Source: Pandoraea bronchicola (GTDB lineage Bacteria > Pseudomonadota > Gammaproteobacteria > Burkholderiales > Burkholderiaceae). Taken from it: a stretch of 64,000 nucleotides of DNA. The position numbers were made by a program, and so were the translations under genes. Shown piece by piece: positions 26,518 to 36,527 of this stretch (position 1 is the first letter of the stretch; the number at the start of each line of letters is the position of its first letter). The notes below the pieces were generated by a model. That model was given only the letters and a program-made list of their open reading frames with translations. It made no database searches and had not been told where the DNA came from. The stretch spans positions 175,956 to 239,955 of the forward strand of contig NZ_CABPST010000007.1 in the NCBI RefSeq assembly GCF_902459805.1, given 5' to 3'.

Positions 26518-27825
26518 ATGGCTGAGGGTTATTTCCCGAAGTGGCAGCAACAGGACACGGGCTCCGGCCGCGTGATCGCCCCCGATGAGCGTCTGCCCTG
26601 GCCGCAGACCATTGCGATGGGCGTGCAACACGTGGTCGCCATGTTCGGCTCGACCGTGCTCGCACCGTTGCTCATGGGCTTCGACCCGAACCTCGCCATC
26701 TTCATGTCGGGTATCGGCACACTGCTGTTCTTCGTGCTCGTCGGCGGCCGCGTGCCCAGCTATCTCGGCTCGAGCTTCGCCTTCATCGGCCTGGTCATCT
26801 CGGTGACGGGCTATGCCGGCAGCGGTCCGAACCTGAATATCCCGGTGGCGCTCGGCGGCATCATTGCCTGCGGCGTGCTCTACGCCATCATTGGCCTGAT
26901 CGTGATGGCCGTTGGCACCCGCTGGATTGAAGCGCTCATGCCGCCGGTGGTCACCGGTGCCGTGGTTGCCGTGATCGGCCTGAATCTGGCGCCCGTCGCC
27001 GTGAAGGGAGTCTCGGCCACCAGCTTCGATACGTGGATGGCGCTCGCAACGGTTCTGTGCGTAGGTTTGGTGGCGGTGTTCGCGCGCGGCATGGTGCAAC
27101 GTCTGCTGATTCTCGTGGGCCTGTTGCTCGCCTACGTGCTGTACGCGGTGCTGACCAACGGCATGGGCCTGGGCAAGCCGATCGACTTTTCCGTCGTGGC
27201 CAACGCCGCCTGGTTCGGCCTGCCGCATTTCGCCTCGCCGGTGTTCAAGCCGGAGGCCATGGTGCTGCTCGCCCCCATTGCCATCATTCTGGTGGCGGAG
27301 AACCTCGGTCACATCAAGGCGGTGAGCGCCATGACCGGGCAGAACCTCGACCGCTACATGGGCCGCGCTTTCCTGGGCGACGGGCTGGCGACCATCGTGT
27401 CGGGCAGCGTCGGCGGTACGGGCGTGACCACGTATGCCGAGAATATCGGCGTGATGGCCGTCACGAAGATCTATTCGACGGTGGTCTTCGCCGTGGCGGC
27501 GGTGATCGCCCTGGTGCTGGGCTTCTCGCCCAAGTTCGGCGCGGTTATCCAGACGATCCCCGGTCCGGTGCTGGGCGGCGTGTCGATCGTGGTGTTCGGG
27601 CTGATCACGGTGGCCGGCGCACGCATCTGGGTGCAGAACAAGGTCGATTTTTCGGATAACCGCAACCTCATCGTTGCCGCCGTCACGCTGGTGCTCGGCG
27701 CCGGCGACTTCACGCTGAAGTTCGGCAGCTTCTCGCTGGGCGGCATCGGCTGCGCCACGTTCGGTGCGATCATCCTGTACGCGCTGCTGCGCGGACGCGG
27801 CGCGTCGACGCCAGCGGCGATGTAG
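26518..27825 (+). CDS. uraA: Uracil/xanthine permease, NCS2 (UraA/RutG) family
   Basis: A 435-residue nucleobase:cation symporter with about fourteen hydrophobic spans. Family motifs seen are QTIAMGVQHVVAMFGSTVLAP near the N-terminus in two parts, AENLGHIKAVSAMTG (the substrate-binding Glu in span 8 region) and GTGVTTYAENIG (span 10 region). Uracil is the likely substrate. ATG 26518 follows AGGAGAAGATCGAC. Monocistronic, with its own promoter and a terminator shared with the convergent LysR gene. Confidence 0.9.
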   Translation: MAEGYFPKWQQQDTGSGRVIAPDERLPWPQTIAMGVQHVVAMFGSTVLAPLLMGFDPNLAIFMSGIGTLLFFVLVGGRVPSYLGSSFAFIGLVISVTGYAGSGPNLNIPVALGGIIACGVLYAIIGLIVMAVGTRWIEALMPPVVTGAVVAVIGLNLAPVAVKGVSATSFDTWMALATVLCVGLVAVFARGMVQRLLILVGLLLAYVLYAVLTNGMGLGKPIDFSVVANAAWFGLPHFASPVFKPEAMVLLAPIAIILVAENLGHIKAVSAMTGQNLDRYMGRAFLGDGLATIVSGSVGGTGVTTYAENIGVMAVTKIYSTVVFAVAAVIALVLGFSPKFGAVIQTIPGPVLGGVSIVVFGLITVAGARIWVQNKVDFSDNRNLIVAAVTLVLGAGDFTLKFGSFSLGGIGCATFGAIILYALLRGRGASTPAAM

Positions 27826-27865
27826 TTCGCCTCGTCGTCCGTCGCGAGGGCTGGCGCTGCAACAC

Positions 27866-27897
27866 AACGGCACGACGCTTATGTCGTGCCGTTTTCA
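27866..27897 (+). terminator. Terminator after uraA, overlapping the convergent LysR 3' end
   Basis: AACGGCACGAC-GCTTAT-GTCGTGCCGTT followed by TTCATT: a perfect 11-base stem. Its right arm encodes the last residues of the LysR protein on the other strand. Confidence 0.75.
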
Positions 27898-28790
27898 TTG
27901 GCGGCGGCGGGGGTGGCCAACCGCTCGAGCAGTTGCCGCGCGTAGACGGGCAGGGCGTCGCGCTCGCGCACGCACAGCACCAGCGTGCGCAGCGCCCACG
28001 GGTCGGAGAGCGGCACGATGCCGATGCCCAGCGTGGCTGCCGAGCGCCGGGCGGCGCTCAGGGGCACGATACCCAGCGCCGCGCCGGCTGCCACGGCACG
28101 GCACAGGCTGTCGAAGTCACGCAGACGCAGGCGGTAGCGCAGCGGCCGTCCGGCACGCTTGGCGTGGCCGTCCAGATGCTCGGCCAGCGCACTTTGTTCG
28201 GGCAGGCCGATGAACTCGCTATCCAGCACGTCGATGAACGCGGCGTCGCGCCGCGTGGCCAGCGCATGACCCGGCGGTGTGACGACGACCAGCCTGTCCT
28301 GCCGGAACGGCACCGCCTCCAGGCCCGTCAGTTCGATCCAGTCGGAGACGACGCCAATGTCGGCCGCCCCTTCGAGCACCGCTTGCACGACGGCCTGACT
28401 CGTCTGCTCACGCAGTGAAATCTCGACGTTCGGATGCTCGGCGAGGAACGTCCCCAGCAGATCGGGCAGAAACTCGGACATCGCAACGGTGTTGGCGGCA
28501 ATGCGCACGTTGCCCTTGAGTCCGGCCGCGTATTCGCCGAGTTCGCCGCGCATCCGTTCGATCTGGGCGAGCACGCGTCGCGCGTGAGCGAGCAGGGCGC
28601 GTCCGGCGGGGGTGGGAATGACGCCCTGGGGGTGGCGCATGAAGAGCGCTACGCCCAGCGTCTCCTCGAGACCGCGAATGCGCGCGCTGGCAGAGGCCAG
28701 CGTCAAATGGGCGCGTTCGGCGCCGCCGGTGATGCTGCCCGCTTCGGCAACCAGCAGGCAAAGACGCAGATCGGTCAGGTCGAATCGCAC
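27879..28790 (-). CDS. LysR-family transcriptional regulator
   Basis: A 303-residue LysR regulator: helix-turn-helix at about residues 17-37 (SITGGAERAHLTLASASARI) and effector-binding domain with the LTGLEAVPFRQDRLVVV segment. GTG 28790 gives the usual family start (RFDLTDLRLCLLVAEAGS); the longer open frame upstream looks non-coding. Convergent with uraA, divergent from rhlE across 361 bases, so its target is not obvious from neighbours. Confidence 0.88.
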   Translation of the reverse strand: MRFDLTDLRLCLLVAEAGSITGGAERAHLTLASASARIRGLEETLGVALFMRHPQGVIPTPAGRALLAHARRVLAQIERMRGELGEYAAGLKGNVRIAANTVAMSEFLPDLLGTFLAEHPNVEISLREQTSQAVVQAVLEGAADIGVVSDWIELTGLEAVPFRQDRLVVVTPPGHALATRRDAAFIDVLDSEFIGLPEQSALAEHLDGHAKRAGRPLRYRLRLRDFDSLCRAVAAGAALGIVPLSAARRSAATLGIGIVPLSDPWALRTLVLCVRERDALPVYARQLLERLATPAAANENGTT

Positions 28791-29151
28791 GGGGCAGGCC
28801 GCAGGGCGTTGGGGCAATGGCGTCAGTGTAGCGGCTCGGCCGGGGTGGGCGCACTTGGGGTGCAATGTCCGAATTTCGGGGCTTGCCGGACCCCAAACAT
28901 CGATGCCAACTGACTTGGGAAAGGGCACATGGTAAACTACGCGCTTTCAAGACACGGCCGTACCCGCGACGGCCTCGCCCGCCAAGCCGCTTGATTTCAT
29001 CGCCGGCGGGTCGTCTTGCCGGCGTCTTCAGGTGCGTCGCCCATATGAGCGCGATGCCCGTCGCACGCCCGACGCGGGCATTCCACCAAAAACAAACAAC
29101 ATCGATAACGCGCGGGGACACACATTGTGGAGTCCGCGCATTGGTCTTTAT
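28791..29151. other. 361-base leader and promoter region of rhlE
   Basis: An extended -10, TGGTAAACT, at about 28930-28938 would give a leader of about 210 bases before the rhlE start. The leader contains a GC hairpin (ATGCCCG.../...CGGGCAT, about 29052-29080) and an A-rich stretch just after it. No short gene with a good ribosome site was recognised. Confidence 0.45.
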
Positions 29152-30825
29152 ATGTCTTTTGAAAAGCTCGGCCTGTCGGCCGACATCCTGCGTGCGGTAG
29201 CCGACCTTGGCTATACGCACCCGACTCCGATTCAACTGCAAGCGATTCCGGCCGTCCTGCAAGGCGGCGATCTCCTCGCCGGTGCCCAGACCGGGACCGG
29301 CAAGACGGCAGGCTTCACGCTGCCGATTCTGCAAATGCTCGCTTCGCGCGCGCGTCCTGCCGCCGCGAACGGCAAGCGCCCCGTGCGCGCCCTCGTGCTG
29401 ACCCCCACGCGTGAGCTGGCGGCGCAGGTCGAGGAAAGCGTCACGCAATACGGCAAGTACCTGCGTCTCACGTCCATGACCGTGTTCGGTGGTGTGTCGA
29501 TGGTGCCGCAGGTCAAGCAATTGGCGCGTGGCGTGGATATCCTCGTCGCCACGCCGGGCCGTCTGCTCGATCACATGCAGCAGAAGACGGTCGATCTGTC
29601 CGGTGTCGAGATTCTCGTGCTGGACGAAGCCGACCGCATGCTCGACATGGGTTTCATCCGCGATATCCGCCGTGTGCTGGCGGTGTTGCCTGCGCAGCGT
29701 CAGAACCTGCTGTTCTCGGCGACGTTCTCCGACGAGATCAAGCAATTGGCCGACGGGCTGCTCAAGTCGCCTGCGCTCATCGAAGTCGCGCGTCGCAACA
29801 CGACGGCCGAGACCGTCGCACAGAAGATTCACCCGGTCGATCGTGACCGCAAGCGCGAACTGCTCGAACACCTCGTGCGCGAGCACAATTGGTTCCAGGT
29901 GCTCGTGTTCACGCGCACCAAGCACGGTGCCAACCGCCTGGCCGAGCAATTGACGAAGGGCGGCATTCCCGCGCTCGCCATTCACGGCAACAAGAGTCAG
30001 GGCGCCCGCACGCGTGCGCTCGCCGAATTCAAGAGTGGCACGCTGCAAGTCCTGGTCGCGACCGATATCGCTGCGCGCGGCATCGACATCGACCAACTGC
30101 CGCACGTGGTCAACTTCGATTTGCCGGAAGTGGCGGAAGACTATGTGCACCGTATCGGCCGCACGGGCCGCGCTGGCGCGAACGGCGAAGCGGTGTCGCT
30201 GGTGTGCGTGGACGAGCACCAACTGCTCACGCAGATCGAACGTCTCATCAAACGCACCATCGATCGTGAAGTGATTCCGGGCTTCGAGCCGGACCCGCAC
30301 GCCGTGGCGCAACCGATTCGCAAGACGCAGCAAGGCCGTGGCGCGGGCGGACGTGGCGGACGCAGCGGCGGCGACGATGCACGTCAGCCGGCGCGCGCTC
30401 CGCGTGAAGCCCGCGAGCCGCGCGATGCGGGTCGTGGTGCTCGTCAGGGCGGTGAGCCGAAGCCGCGCCGCGAAGGCGAGCGCAGTGGCCGTCAGGGTGG
30501 CAATGGCGGCAATGGGGGTAACGGTGGCAAGGCTGGCACCGGTGTGAACGCCGGGAATGGCGGGAATGGCGGGAATGCGGGGCAAGGCGTGCAGCAACGT
30601 CAGCAGACGCCGCGGCGTCAGGGCGAAGCCCAACGCGCGCCCGCCCGAGCCACGCAGAATTCCGCGGCACCGCGTCAGGGTCACGAGGGTCGCAACACCC
30701 AGAGCGCGCCGCGTGGCCAGGGCGGTGGTGGCGAGCGCGGCGACTTCGCTCAGCGTGCGCCGCGCCCGGCGCGCCGCGATGGGGCCGGCGGCGCCCTGCT
30801 GATGGGCAAACCCAAGCGCGACTGA
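29152..30825 (+). CDS. rhlE: DEAD-box RNA helicase RhlE
   Basis: A 557-residue ATP-dependent RNA helicase. All core motifs are present: Q motif [13 protein letters not shown], motif I AQTGTGKT (K51), PTREL, motif II DEAD (158-161), SAT, and motif [15 protein letters not shown] 29152 gives [16 protein letters not shown], the family start. From about residue 394 a long, basic, low-complexity tail rich in Gly, Arg and Asn (RGG, NGGNGG and GNGG runs) replaces any folded domain; such tails bind RNA and favour condensates. Likely roles are ribosome assembly and RNA turnover. A stem-loop follows the stop. Confidence 0.95.
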   Translation: MSFEKLGLSADILRAVADLGYTHPTPIQLQAIPAVLQGGDLLAGAQTGTGKTAGFTLPILQMLASRARPAAANGKRPVRALVLTPTRELAAQVEESVTQYGKYLRLTSMTVFGGVSMVPQVKQLARGVDILVATPGRLLDHMQQKTVDLSGVEILVLDEADRMLDMGFIRDIRRVLAVLPAQRQNLLFSATFSDEIKQLADGLLKSPALIEVARRNTTAETVAQKIHPVDRDRKRELLEHLVREHNWFQVLVFTRTKHGANRLAEQLTKGGIPALAIHGNKSQGARTRALAEFKSGTLQVLVATDIAARGIDIDQLPHVVNFDLPEVAEDYVHRIGRTGRAGANGEAVSLVCVDEHQLLTQIERLIKRTIDREVIPGFEPDPHAVAQPIRKTQQGRGAGGRGGRSGGDDARQPARAPREAREPRDAGRGARQGGEPKPRREGERSGRQGGNGGNGGNGGKAGTGVNAGNGGNGGNAGQGVQQRQQTPRRQGEAQRAPARATQNSAAPRQGHEGRNTQSAPRGQGGGGERGDFAQRAPRPARRDGAGGALLMGKPKRD

Positions 30826-30851
30826 GCGCTCACCGGGGTATCGACGCTGCG

Positions 30852-30890
30852 CGCGCCACTCACCATTCCGACGAATGTGAGTGGCGCGTT
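30852..30890 (+). terminator. Stem-loop after rhlE
   Basis: CGCGCCACTCAC and GTGAGTGGCGCG pair over 12 bases with an inner ATTC/GAAT extension and a one-base bulge; only TT follows. A terminator is likely but the T tract is poor. Confidence 0.5.
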
Positions 30891-31119
30891 CCGCATCCGT
30901 CGAGTTGTCATGCGACGTCGCGATGTGGTCGGCGATTCGCATCGGCCAGCGTTATCCGGACTGTCCCGGAGCGGCGGGCTGCGCAAAATAAGTAAAATGT
31001 TAAGCTTTTGCGCCCGGCGGCCCGGGCGTGCCGCGACGATGACGCTGGGCCTATCGCAATCAGCCCAGCCGCACCGGCTCGCCCACGCACGCGCCGCCTT
31101 TCCGTTCTCCGAGGATTTC

Positions 31120-32073
31120 ATGATCGCCCGTGTCACCCGGCTGTTCCCGTTGTGGGCTCTGCTGCTCTCCGTTATTGCCTTTCTTTCGCCCGGCAGCTTT
31201 TCCGGCATTACGCCGCACGTCACGGCGCTCCTGACTGTCGTGATGTTCGCGATGGGCGTTACGCTGACCTTCGACGACTTCAAGCGCGTGTTCACGCGTC
31301 CCGCCCCGATCGTCGCGGGCGTGGTGCTGCACTATCTCGTCATGCCGCTGGCGGCCTGGATCATCGCGCGCGTGTTGCACATGCCACCCGACCTGACGGC
31401 CGGCATGGTGCTCGTCGGCAGCGTGGCGAGCGGCACGGCATCGAACGTCATGATCTATCTCGCCCGTGGCGACGTGGCCCTGTCGGTCACGATCAGTGCC
31501 ATGTCGACGCTCGTCGGCGTGTTCGCCACGCCGTTGCTCACACGCCTGTACGTCGATGCATCGATTGCGGTGGACGTGGAGGGCATGCTGCTGTCGATTC
31601 TTCAGATCGTGGCACTGCCGATTGGCGCGGGGCTGCTCATCAACCGTTATCTCGGCCGTGCGGTGCGCGCTGTCGAAGGCTATCTGCCGCTCGTCTCGAT
31701 GGTGGCGATCGTGCTCATTATCGGCGCAGTGGTCGGCGCGAATCAGGGCAACATCGCCACGGTCGGACCGCTGGTGATGGTCGGCGTGATTCTGCACAAC
31801 GGACTGGGTTTGCTCGGCGGTTACTGGGGCGGTCGTTTGCTGGGTTTCGACGAATCGATCTGCCGCACGCTGGCGATCGAAGTCGGCATGCAGAACTCAG
31901 GGCTGGCTGCCACGCTGGGCAAGATCTACTTCACGCCGCTGGCCGCATTGCCGGGCGCACTCTTCTCCGTTTGGCACAATCTCTCAGGGTCGTTGCTCGC
32001 GGGCTACTGGCGCGGCCGCCCGACGGGCACCGCCAACGATTCGCAGGCAACGCTCACGCGTCCGCTTCACTGA
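31120..32073 (+). CDS. BASS-family (bile acid:Na+ symporter-like) transporter
   Basis: A 317-residue membrane protein with about nine to ten hydrophobic spans. Motifs [42 protein letters not shown] (sodium-site region, given in part) and [14 protein letters not shown] are typical of BASS carriers such as PanS/YocS. Substrates in bacteria include pantoate and keto acids; not decidable here. GAGG lies before ATG 31120. The open frame starting at 30877 is not supported. Confidence 0.9.
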   Translation: MIARVTRLFPLWALLLSVIAFLSPGSFSGITPHVTALLTVVMFAMGVTLTFDDFKRVFTRPAPIVAGVVLHYLVMPLAAWIIARVLHMPPDLTAGMVLVGSVASGTASNVMIYLARGDVALSVTISAMSTLVGVFATPLLTRLYVDASIAVDVEGMLLSILQIVALPIGAGLLINRYLGRAVRAVEGYLPLVSMVAIVLIIGAVVGANQGNIATVGPLVMVGVILHNGLGLLGGYWGGRLLGFDESICRTLAIEVGMQNSGLAATLGKIYFTPLAALPGALFSVWHNLSGSLLAGYWRGRPTGTANDSQATLTRPLH

Positions 32074-32463
32074 GTCTTTCTTGCGCCGCACGCGGGTGTG
32101 TGCGGCGCGCAACGGGTCCGCGCACCGTCATCGCGCGCATTTGCCTTTCTGCCTCTCATCGCCTACAACTTCGATATACCGTTCGCGGCGGTGAGTGAAT
32201 TCGCATCACGGCCCCGTGCGTGCGTTTTGCCTCTCCCATTCCCTCGCCCACGCACATCAGCCGCGAGTCCGGGTTCGCGATCATTCCGAAAGGCGCCGCG
32301 AATGCGCGCGAGTTCTCCGAATCGGCGGGCCGCACGAATGTGCAGCCCGCACGCGCCGGCCGTCTTATTCAGAGCGAGGTCTAGGGGGGGCGGCTGGCAC
32401 GCCGAAGGGGTGCCGGCGAGCGCGCGTGAGCGTTGGCTGTGAACGTTTTGCAGGGAGTCCGTC
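32074..32463. other. 390-base gap between BASS carrier and parvulin
   Basis: Holds a stem-loop GCGCCGCAC-N8-GTGCGGCGC at 32083-32108 that may end the BASS transcript, without a T tract. Otherwise no gene or clear promoter is seen. A small hairpin (GGCAC.../...GTGCC) lies near 32396-32414. Confidence 0.45.
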
Positions 32464-33228
32464 ATGTCTTTGAGTGTCAACGGGATTGTCATCGACGCAC
32501 GCCGCGTCGCCGATGAGATCGATCTGCATCGAGACGCGGCCGATCCGGAAGCGGCCGCCGAGCGCGCGCTCGTCAGCCGTGAGTTGTTACGCCAACGCGC
32601 GCGGGACTTGCGGCTGCTCGTCGACGCCGACGACGAGATGAACGCGAGCGACGACGACATTGTCGACGCGCTGTTCACGCGAGACGTGCAAGTGCGCCGT
32701 CCGACCGAAGCCGAATGCCGGGCCTATTTCCACGAACATGCAGGACAGTTTCGCGTGGGCGACAAGGTGCAGGCGAGTCATATCCTGTTTGCGCTGTCGG
32801 CGGGCGTGCCGCTGTCCAGCACGTTGGGACGGGCGCAGTCGGCACTGGATGCCGTGCTCGCGGAGCCAGCGTCGTTCGAGTCAGTCGCGCGAACCATGTC
32901 GGACTGCCCGTCAGGCCGCGCGGGCGGCAGTCTGGGGATGCTCGCCCGTGGCAGCGGTGCGCCGGAGTTCGAGCTGGTGCTGTTCTGCGGCGACCGCCTG
33001 GGCGTGCTGCCCAGACTCGTGAACACACGCTATGGTTTTCACGTCGTGCGTATCGAACGGCGAGTGAAAGGGCGCATGCCGCCGTTCGAGCGCGTGGCCG
33101 AGCGCATTGCCGCGCAGTTATACGAGCAAGCCCGTGCGCGCGCATTGCGTCACTACGTGGCGCTGCTTGCCGGGGCTGCCGAGATCAGCGATGCCAACGA
33201 TAACGACGGGCCGACTCGCGTGCAGTAG
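32464..33228 (+). CDS. PpiC-type (parvulin) peptidyl-prolyl isomerase
   Basis: A 254-residue protein with a parvulin domain at about residues 98-200 (KVQASHILFALSAG, then GRAGGSLGMLARG and VNTRYGFHVVRIERR). There is no signal peptide or membrane anchor, so it is probably cytosolic, like NifM- and Nar-associated parvulins and unlike SurA/PpiD. The N-terminal helical part would bind a client. No client gene is adjacent. Start ATG 32464 follows GGGAGTCCGTC. A strong terminator follows. Confidence 0.85.
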   Translation: MSLSVNGIVIDARRVADEIDLHRDAADPEAAAERALVSRELLRQRARDLRLLVDADDEMNASDDDIVDALFTRDVQVRRPTEAECRAYFHEHAGQFRVGDKVQASHILFALSAGVPLSSTLGRAQSALDAVLAEPASFESVARTMSDCPSGRAGGSLGMLARGSGAPEFELVLFCGDRLGVLPRLVNTRYGFHVVRIERRVKGRMPPFERVAERIAAQLYEQARARALRHYVALLAGAAEISDANDNDGPTRVQ

Positions 33229-33618
33229 CACGGTCGTCTGTACTACGCACCGTGTGTAAATGAGCGCGTGCGTGACGATGCGTTGAACACGTAACGTCAG
33301 CCTGATGAGTTTCCGCCGAGGGCTGAGTTCTGTCGTGGACAGAACTCAGCCCTTCTTGTTTGTGCGTGAGGGGCGCGCACCCAGCGCCGCAACACCGAGC
33401 GTTTCCACGAACTTTGTCATTCCCCCGAAACGAATGAGATGGTGTGCAGCGTGAGCGGCAGAGCACACTGGCCTATGGATCGCAATGCTCACTATAAGTG
33501 GCCGCTAAATGGGTATCAAAGCGCGAGCAGCATTCGCCTATGCTTAGGATGTCGTGATATTCGGGTGTCAACGTCACGATACTTAAAGCATGCATTGCGA
33601 ACATGCGGGGGCCCTATC
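33229..33618. other. 390-base gap before the AfsA-type operon
   Basis: Contains the strong terminator at 33319-33360, then a more AT-rich stretch. A spaced inverted repeat TCGTGA-N16-TCACGA lies at 33552-33579, about 40-65 bases before the first gene of the operon, where an operator would be expected. No convincing promoter hexamer pair was found. Confidence 0.5.
33319..33360 (+). terminator. Rho-independent terminator after the parvulin gene
   Basis: Perfect 16-base stem AGGGCTGAGTTCTGTC with a 3-base loop GTG, followed by TTCTTGTTT. It separates the parvulin gene from the AfsA-type operon. Confidence 0.88.
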
Positions 33619-35004
33619 ATGACGATCACTGCGACATGCGCTGTCGTTGGCGGCGGAATATCAGGTATTGCGACTGCGCATTATCTGCGCCGCGCCGGCA
33701 TTGATGCCGAGCTTCTTGAGCAGCATCGGGCCCCGGGCGGCCGGATGCTTGGCGCGACACTTGATGGTGAGCGAATCGATCTCGGTGGCAAGAACATCGG
33801 CCGGCACTACCGACGATTTCGCGCGCTGGCGCACGAACTCGGACCCTTTGCGTTGGAGCCTTTCGGCATCAACACTTCGCGCATTCGCGACGGACGAATC
33901 GTCACGCTCGATAGCACGCACCGCCTTGCCAGCACATTCGCGTACATGCGAGGCTGCCCCCCCGCCGATGCACTACGCCTTGCGGCACTCTGCTCACGCG
34001 TGTGGCTCGATGCGCGTAATCGGTTTCTCGACGGACCATCCTTCGCCAGGCTGGCGCGTCGCGCCGACGATTCGACGCTTTCCACCTACTTCAGCCCGGC
34101 GTTTTGTCGAGCCGTGGTACGGGCCATGTCGGTGCGGATGAACGGCGCCGAGCCTGATGAAATCCATCTCGGCAACTTTGGCACCCACCTTGGGATGTGG
34201 CTCGATACCTACGACCAACTCAAGGACGGCATGGGCGCCTTCATCGATGCTGCAACCGCACCGCTAAAGATACGCTGCGACGCGCGCGTGGAGCGCGTCG
34301 TGGTGCGCAACGGGCGAGTTTCCGGTTTGCAGGTGCGTTACGCCGATGGCCGTGCCAGTGACCTGGGATATGACCATGTGGTGCTTGCAACACCTGCATG
34401 TGTCAGTGCCGAGTTGCTGCGTGAGCACGACGCGGTACTCGCGGCCGCGTTCGACGAAATACGCTATTTTCCCGTGCTTGTTGTGGTGGCTGCCTATCGC
34501 CGTCCGGTATTTTCCGTCAATGTGCGCGGCCTGTCGTTCGGGCCGGATAGCGAATTGAGCAACGCCGGCGCGTATGGCATCGAGCGGTTGGACATGGTGC
34601 GCTATACGTTCAGCGGCCGTAAGGCGCGCGCTTTGATCGCAAGCGCGCGGGGCGTCGACGGCATCGCCAGACCGCAAGCCGAAGGGCTGCTCGACCTGGC
34701 CGAGGCTGCCCTGCGTCGCCACATTCCGGTGGAGCGGGCCGATCGGCGCGATGTTGTCGCGCACCTCTTCGATCCGGGACTGTGTGCTTATGCGCCGCAC
34801 CACTACCGGCTGCGTGCATTGCTCGACGATCGGCGCCACGCTATCGACGGCTTGGCATTCGCTGGCGATTACCTGCGCGGCGCGTCGATCGAGGCTTGCA
34901 TGTTCGCGGCACAGGAAGCAGCGGTTCGCATCGCACAATCCTTCCCCAAGGGCAGTCGACGCTCATCACGCGGTACCGGTTACGGCTACCGCGCGTCGAC
35001 GTAG
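33619..35004 (+). CDS. FAD-dependent amine-oxidase/phytoene-desaturase-like oxidoreductase
   Basis: A 461-residue flavoprotein. The N-terminal dinucleotide fold is VVGGGISGIATAHYLRRAGI (residues about 9-28) with the acidic end ELLEQHRAPGGRM, the signature of the protoporphyrinogen oxidase/phytoene desaturase/amine oxidase superfamily; the C-terminal FAD segment is GLAFAGDYLRGASIE. Start set at ATG 33619, which begins cleanly at the fold. First gene of a four-gene operon with an AfsA-type protein, a desaturase and a second flavoprotein, so it probably oxidises an acyl or lipid-like intermediate. Substrate unknown. Confidence 0.85.
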   Translation: MTITATCAVVGGGISGIATAHYLRRAGIDAELLEQHRAPGGRMLGATLDGERIDLGGKNIGRHYRRFRALAHELGPFALEPFGINTSRIRDGRIVTLDSTHRLASTFAYMRGCPPADALRLAALCSRVWLDARNRFLDGPSFARLARRADDSTLSTYFSPAFCRAVVRAMSVRMNGAEPDEIHLGNFGTHLGMWLDTYDQLKDGMGAFIDAATAPLKIRCDARVERVVVRNGRVSGLQVRYADGRASDLGYDHVVLATPACVSAELLREHDAVLAAAFDEIRYFPVLVVVAAYRRPVFSVNVRGLSFGPDSELSNAGAYGIERLDMVRYTFSGRKARALIASARGVDGIARPQAEGLLDLAEAALRRHIPVERADRRDVVAHLFDPGLCAYAPHHYRLRALLDDRRHAIDGLAFAGDYLRGASIEACMFAAQEAAVRIAQSFPKGSRRSSRGTGYGYRAST

Positions 35005-35087
35005 GCCCAGTCTGAAGCGCACAGGCTAATCCGTCGTTGCGCACGATAGGCTCGCTTCAGTCCCCCCAATGGTTGAACGGAGTCGCC

Positions 35088-35666
35088 ATGAACCTCCAAC
35101 CTTCTTCGAGCGCCAGTGCCGCCAGTGCCACCAGTTCCCCCGATGCCTCCACGAGCGATGCCTTTGCCGTGCAGGGGAAACTCAATCGCGAGCTGGTCCA
35201 CAAGACCGATGTGACCAATGTTTTCGTGGCGTCGATCAATCGGACCGCCGACACGGCCGACGGGCGCGAGTGCTTCATCGCCGAACTCGACATCGACCGG
35301 CATCACCCCTTTTTCTTCGAGCATCCGCTCGACCACGTTCCGGGCCTGATGCTGATCGAAGGCACCCGGCAGACCGGCACGGCGATTTCGCATCGCTTCT
35401 ATGACGTGTCTCACGATCTCGTCTTTGTCCTCAATGCGCTGGAAGTCACCTTCGAGCACTTTGCCGAGTTGCATGCTCCCCTTTCGGTGCGATTCGTGAT
35501 CGTGGCCAAGACTTATCGCCATGATCGTCTGGCCTCGCTCTCCTGCGAAAGTCAGTGGCTGCAGTTCGGCCGCCCGCTGGGCACGATGAATGCGCGCTGG
35601 AGCTTTTCTCCGCCGGCGCTGCTTGCCCGGCTGCGTCACGCTGCCAAGGCAGGCGACATCCATTGA
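35088..35666 (+). CDS. AfsA-family hotdog-fold protein (A-factor biosynthesis domain)
   Basis: A 192-residue protein matching the A-factor hotdog domain of AfsA/ScbA/Mmf[16 protein letters not shown], a charged strand followed by [20 protein letters not shown], then [17 protein letters not shown]. In Streptomyces these enzymes join a beta-ketoacyl chain to dihydroxyacetone phosphate, the first step to gamma-butyrolactone, furan and butenolide signals. Streptomyces proteins usually have two such domains; this one is a single-domain form. It lies between two flavoproteins and a desaturase, but no ketosynthase or butenolide reductase is in the window. The family call is strong; the product is unknown. 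Confidence 0.83.
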   Translation: MNLQPSSSASAASATSSPDASTSDAFAVQGKLNRELVHKTDVTNVFVASINRTADTADGRECFIAELDIDRHHPFFFEHPLDHVPGLMLIEGTRQTGTAISHRFYDVSHDLVFVLNALEVTFEHFAELHAPLSVRFVIVAKTYRHDRLASLSCESQWLQFGRPLGTMNARWSFSPPALLARLRHAAKAGDIH

Positions 35667-35709
35667 GTCGCGGCGATCGCCCGTTGGCAGGGCGTTGCAA
35701 GGAGACATC

Positions 35710-36516
35710 ATGAAACATCTCGCCCGTTGGCTGGGCCTGCGTTACCCGCAGGATCTTGCCCCGCTTGCACTTGTGGTGTGTACGGCGGTGTTCCAGTGGG
35801 CCGCGTACTTGCGGGTGCATGACCTGCGTGCTGCGATCGCGTGCGCGATGCTGCTCCTGCTGCCCCAGATCGCCGTATCTACCGCAGTTCATAACCAATC
35901 GCATGTCGGCATGTTCGTAGGCGCGTGGGGCAACCGCGTGCTGGAACTGGTCATGTTCCTGCAAACGGGTATGTACGCTGCGAAGTTTCGGCTGCATCAC
36001 AGTCGAGGGCACCACCTGCATTACACGGAGCCCGAACGTGATCCATCGCGCTGGATCGATGCGGGCGGCCGCCGCATGTCGCGGCTTGCTTACGTTGCAC
36101 ACTATTTCCTCACGTATGACTATCACGTGCTTCGCATTGGGCGGACGTGCACAAGTTTGCGCCGTCGCTGCCTCTGGCAGGTGGCGGCCAGCTACGTTGT
36201 GCTGGCGGTATTGGTATTTCACGACCCGCGCAATGCGCTGGTGTTCTTCGTTGCTCCGATCGTGCTCGTCTGGCTCAACTTTATTCACATGACCTACGAC
36301 GACCACATCGACCTCTACTCCCGTGACCCGTTCAAAGCGTCGCACACGAAGGCCAATCACTGGCTCAATCTCGTGTTTTTCAACAACGGTTATCACCTCG
36401 CGCATCACCTGCGCCCGGGCTTGCATTGGAGCCGCCTGCCGCAATTCCATCGGCAGATCGCGCATCGGATCGACGTGCCTGCCTCGTCGGGCGCGTTCAA
36501 TCGCTGGTTTCGATAA
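35710..36516 (+). CDS. Membrane fatty-acid desaturase
   Basis: A 268-residue integral membrane di-iron desaturase or hydroxylase. Histidine boxes: H61-x3-H65 (HNQSH), H96-H102 (HHSRGHH) and H229-x2-H232-H233 (HLAHH), with hydrophobic spans between. AAGGAG precedes ATG 35710, 43 bases after the AfsA-type gene. In this operon it may unsaturate or hydroxylate the acyl chain used or made by the AfsA-type protein. That link is inferred from position only. Confidence 0.88.
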   Translation: MKHLARWLGLRYPQDLAPLALVVCTAVFQWAAYLRVHDLRAAIACAMLLLLPQIAVSTAVHNQSHVGMFVGAWGNRVLELVMFLQTGMYAAKFRLHHSRGHHLHYTEPERDPSRWIDAGGRRMSRLAYVAHYFLTYDYHVLRIGRTCTSLRRRCLWQVAASYVVLAVLVFHDPRNALVFFVAPIVLVWLNFIHMTYDDHIDLYSRDPFKASHTKANHWLNLVFFNNGYHLAHHLRPGLHWSRLPQFHRQIAHRIDVPASSGAFNRWFR

Positions 36517-36527
36517 CGAGACCTCTC

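Noticed and set aside
30334-30825. Repeat array or inserted element in the 3' part of rhlE
   Set aside because: The repeats are in-frame Gly/Asn/Arg codons continuing the helicase reading frame, typical of RhlE tails.
28408-30942. 844-codon open frame on the minus strand opposite rhlE
   Set aside because: It overlaps the full RhlE helicase with every DEAD-box motif and also the LysR gene; its Ala/Thr/Arg-rich runs mirror the rhlE Gly/Arg tail.
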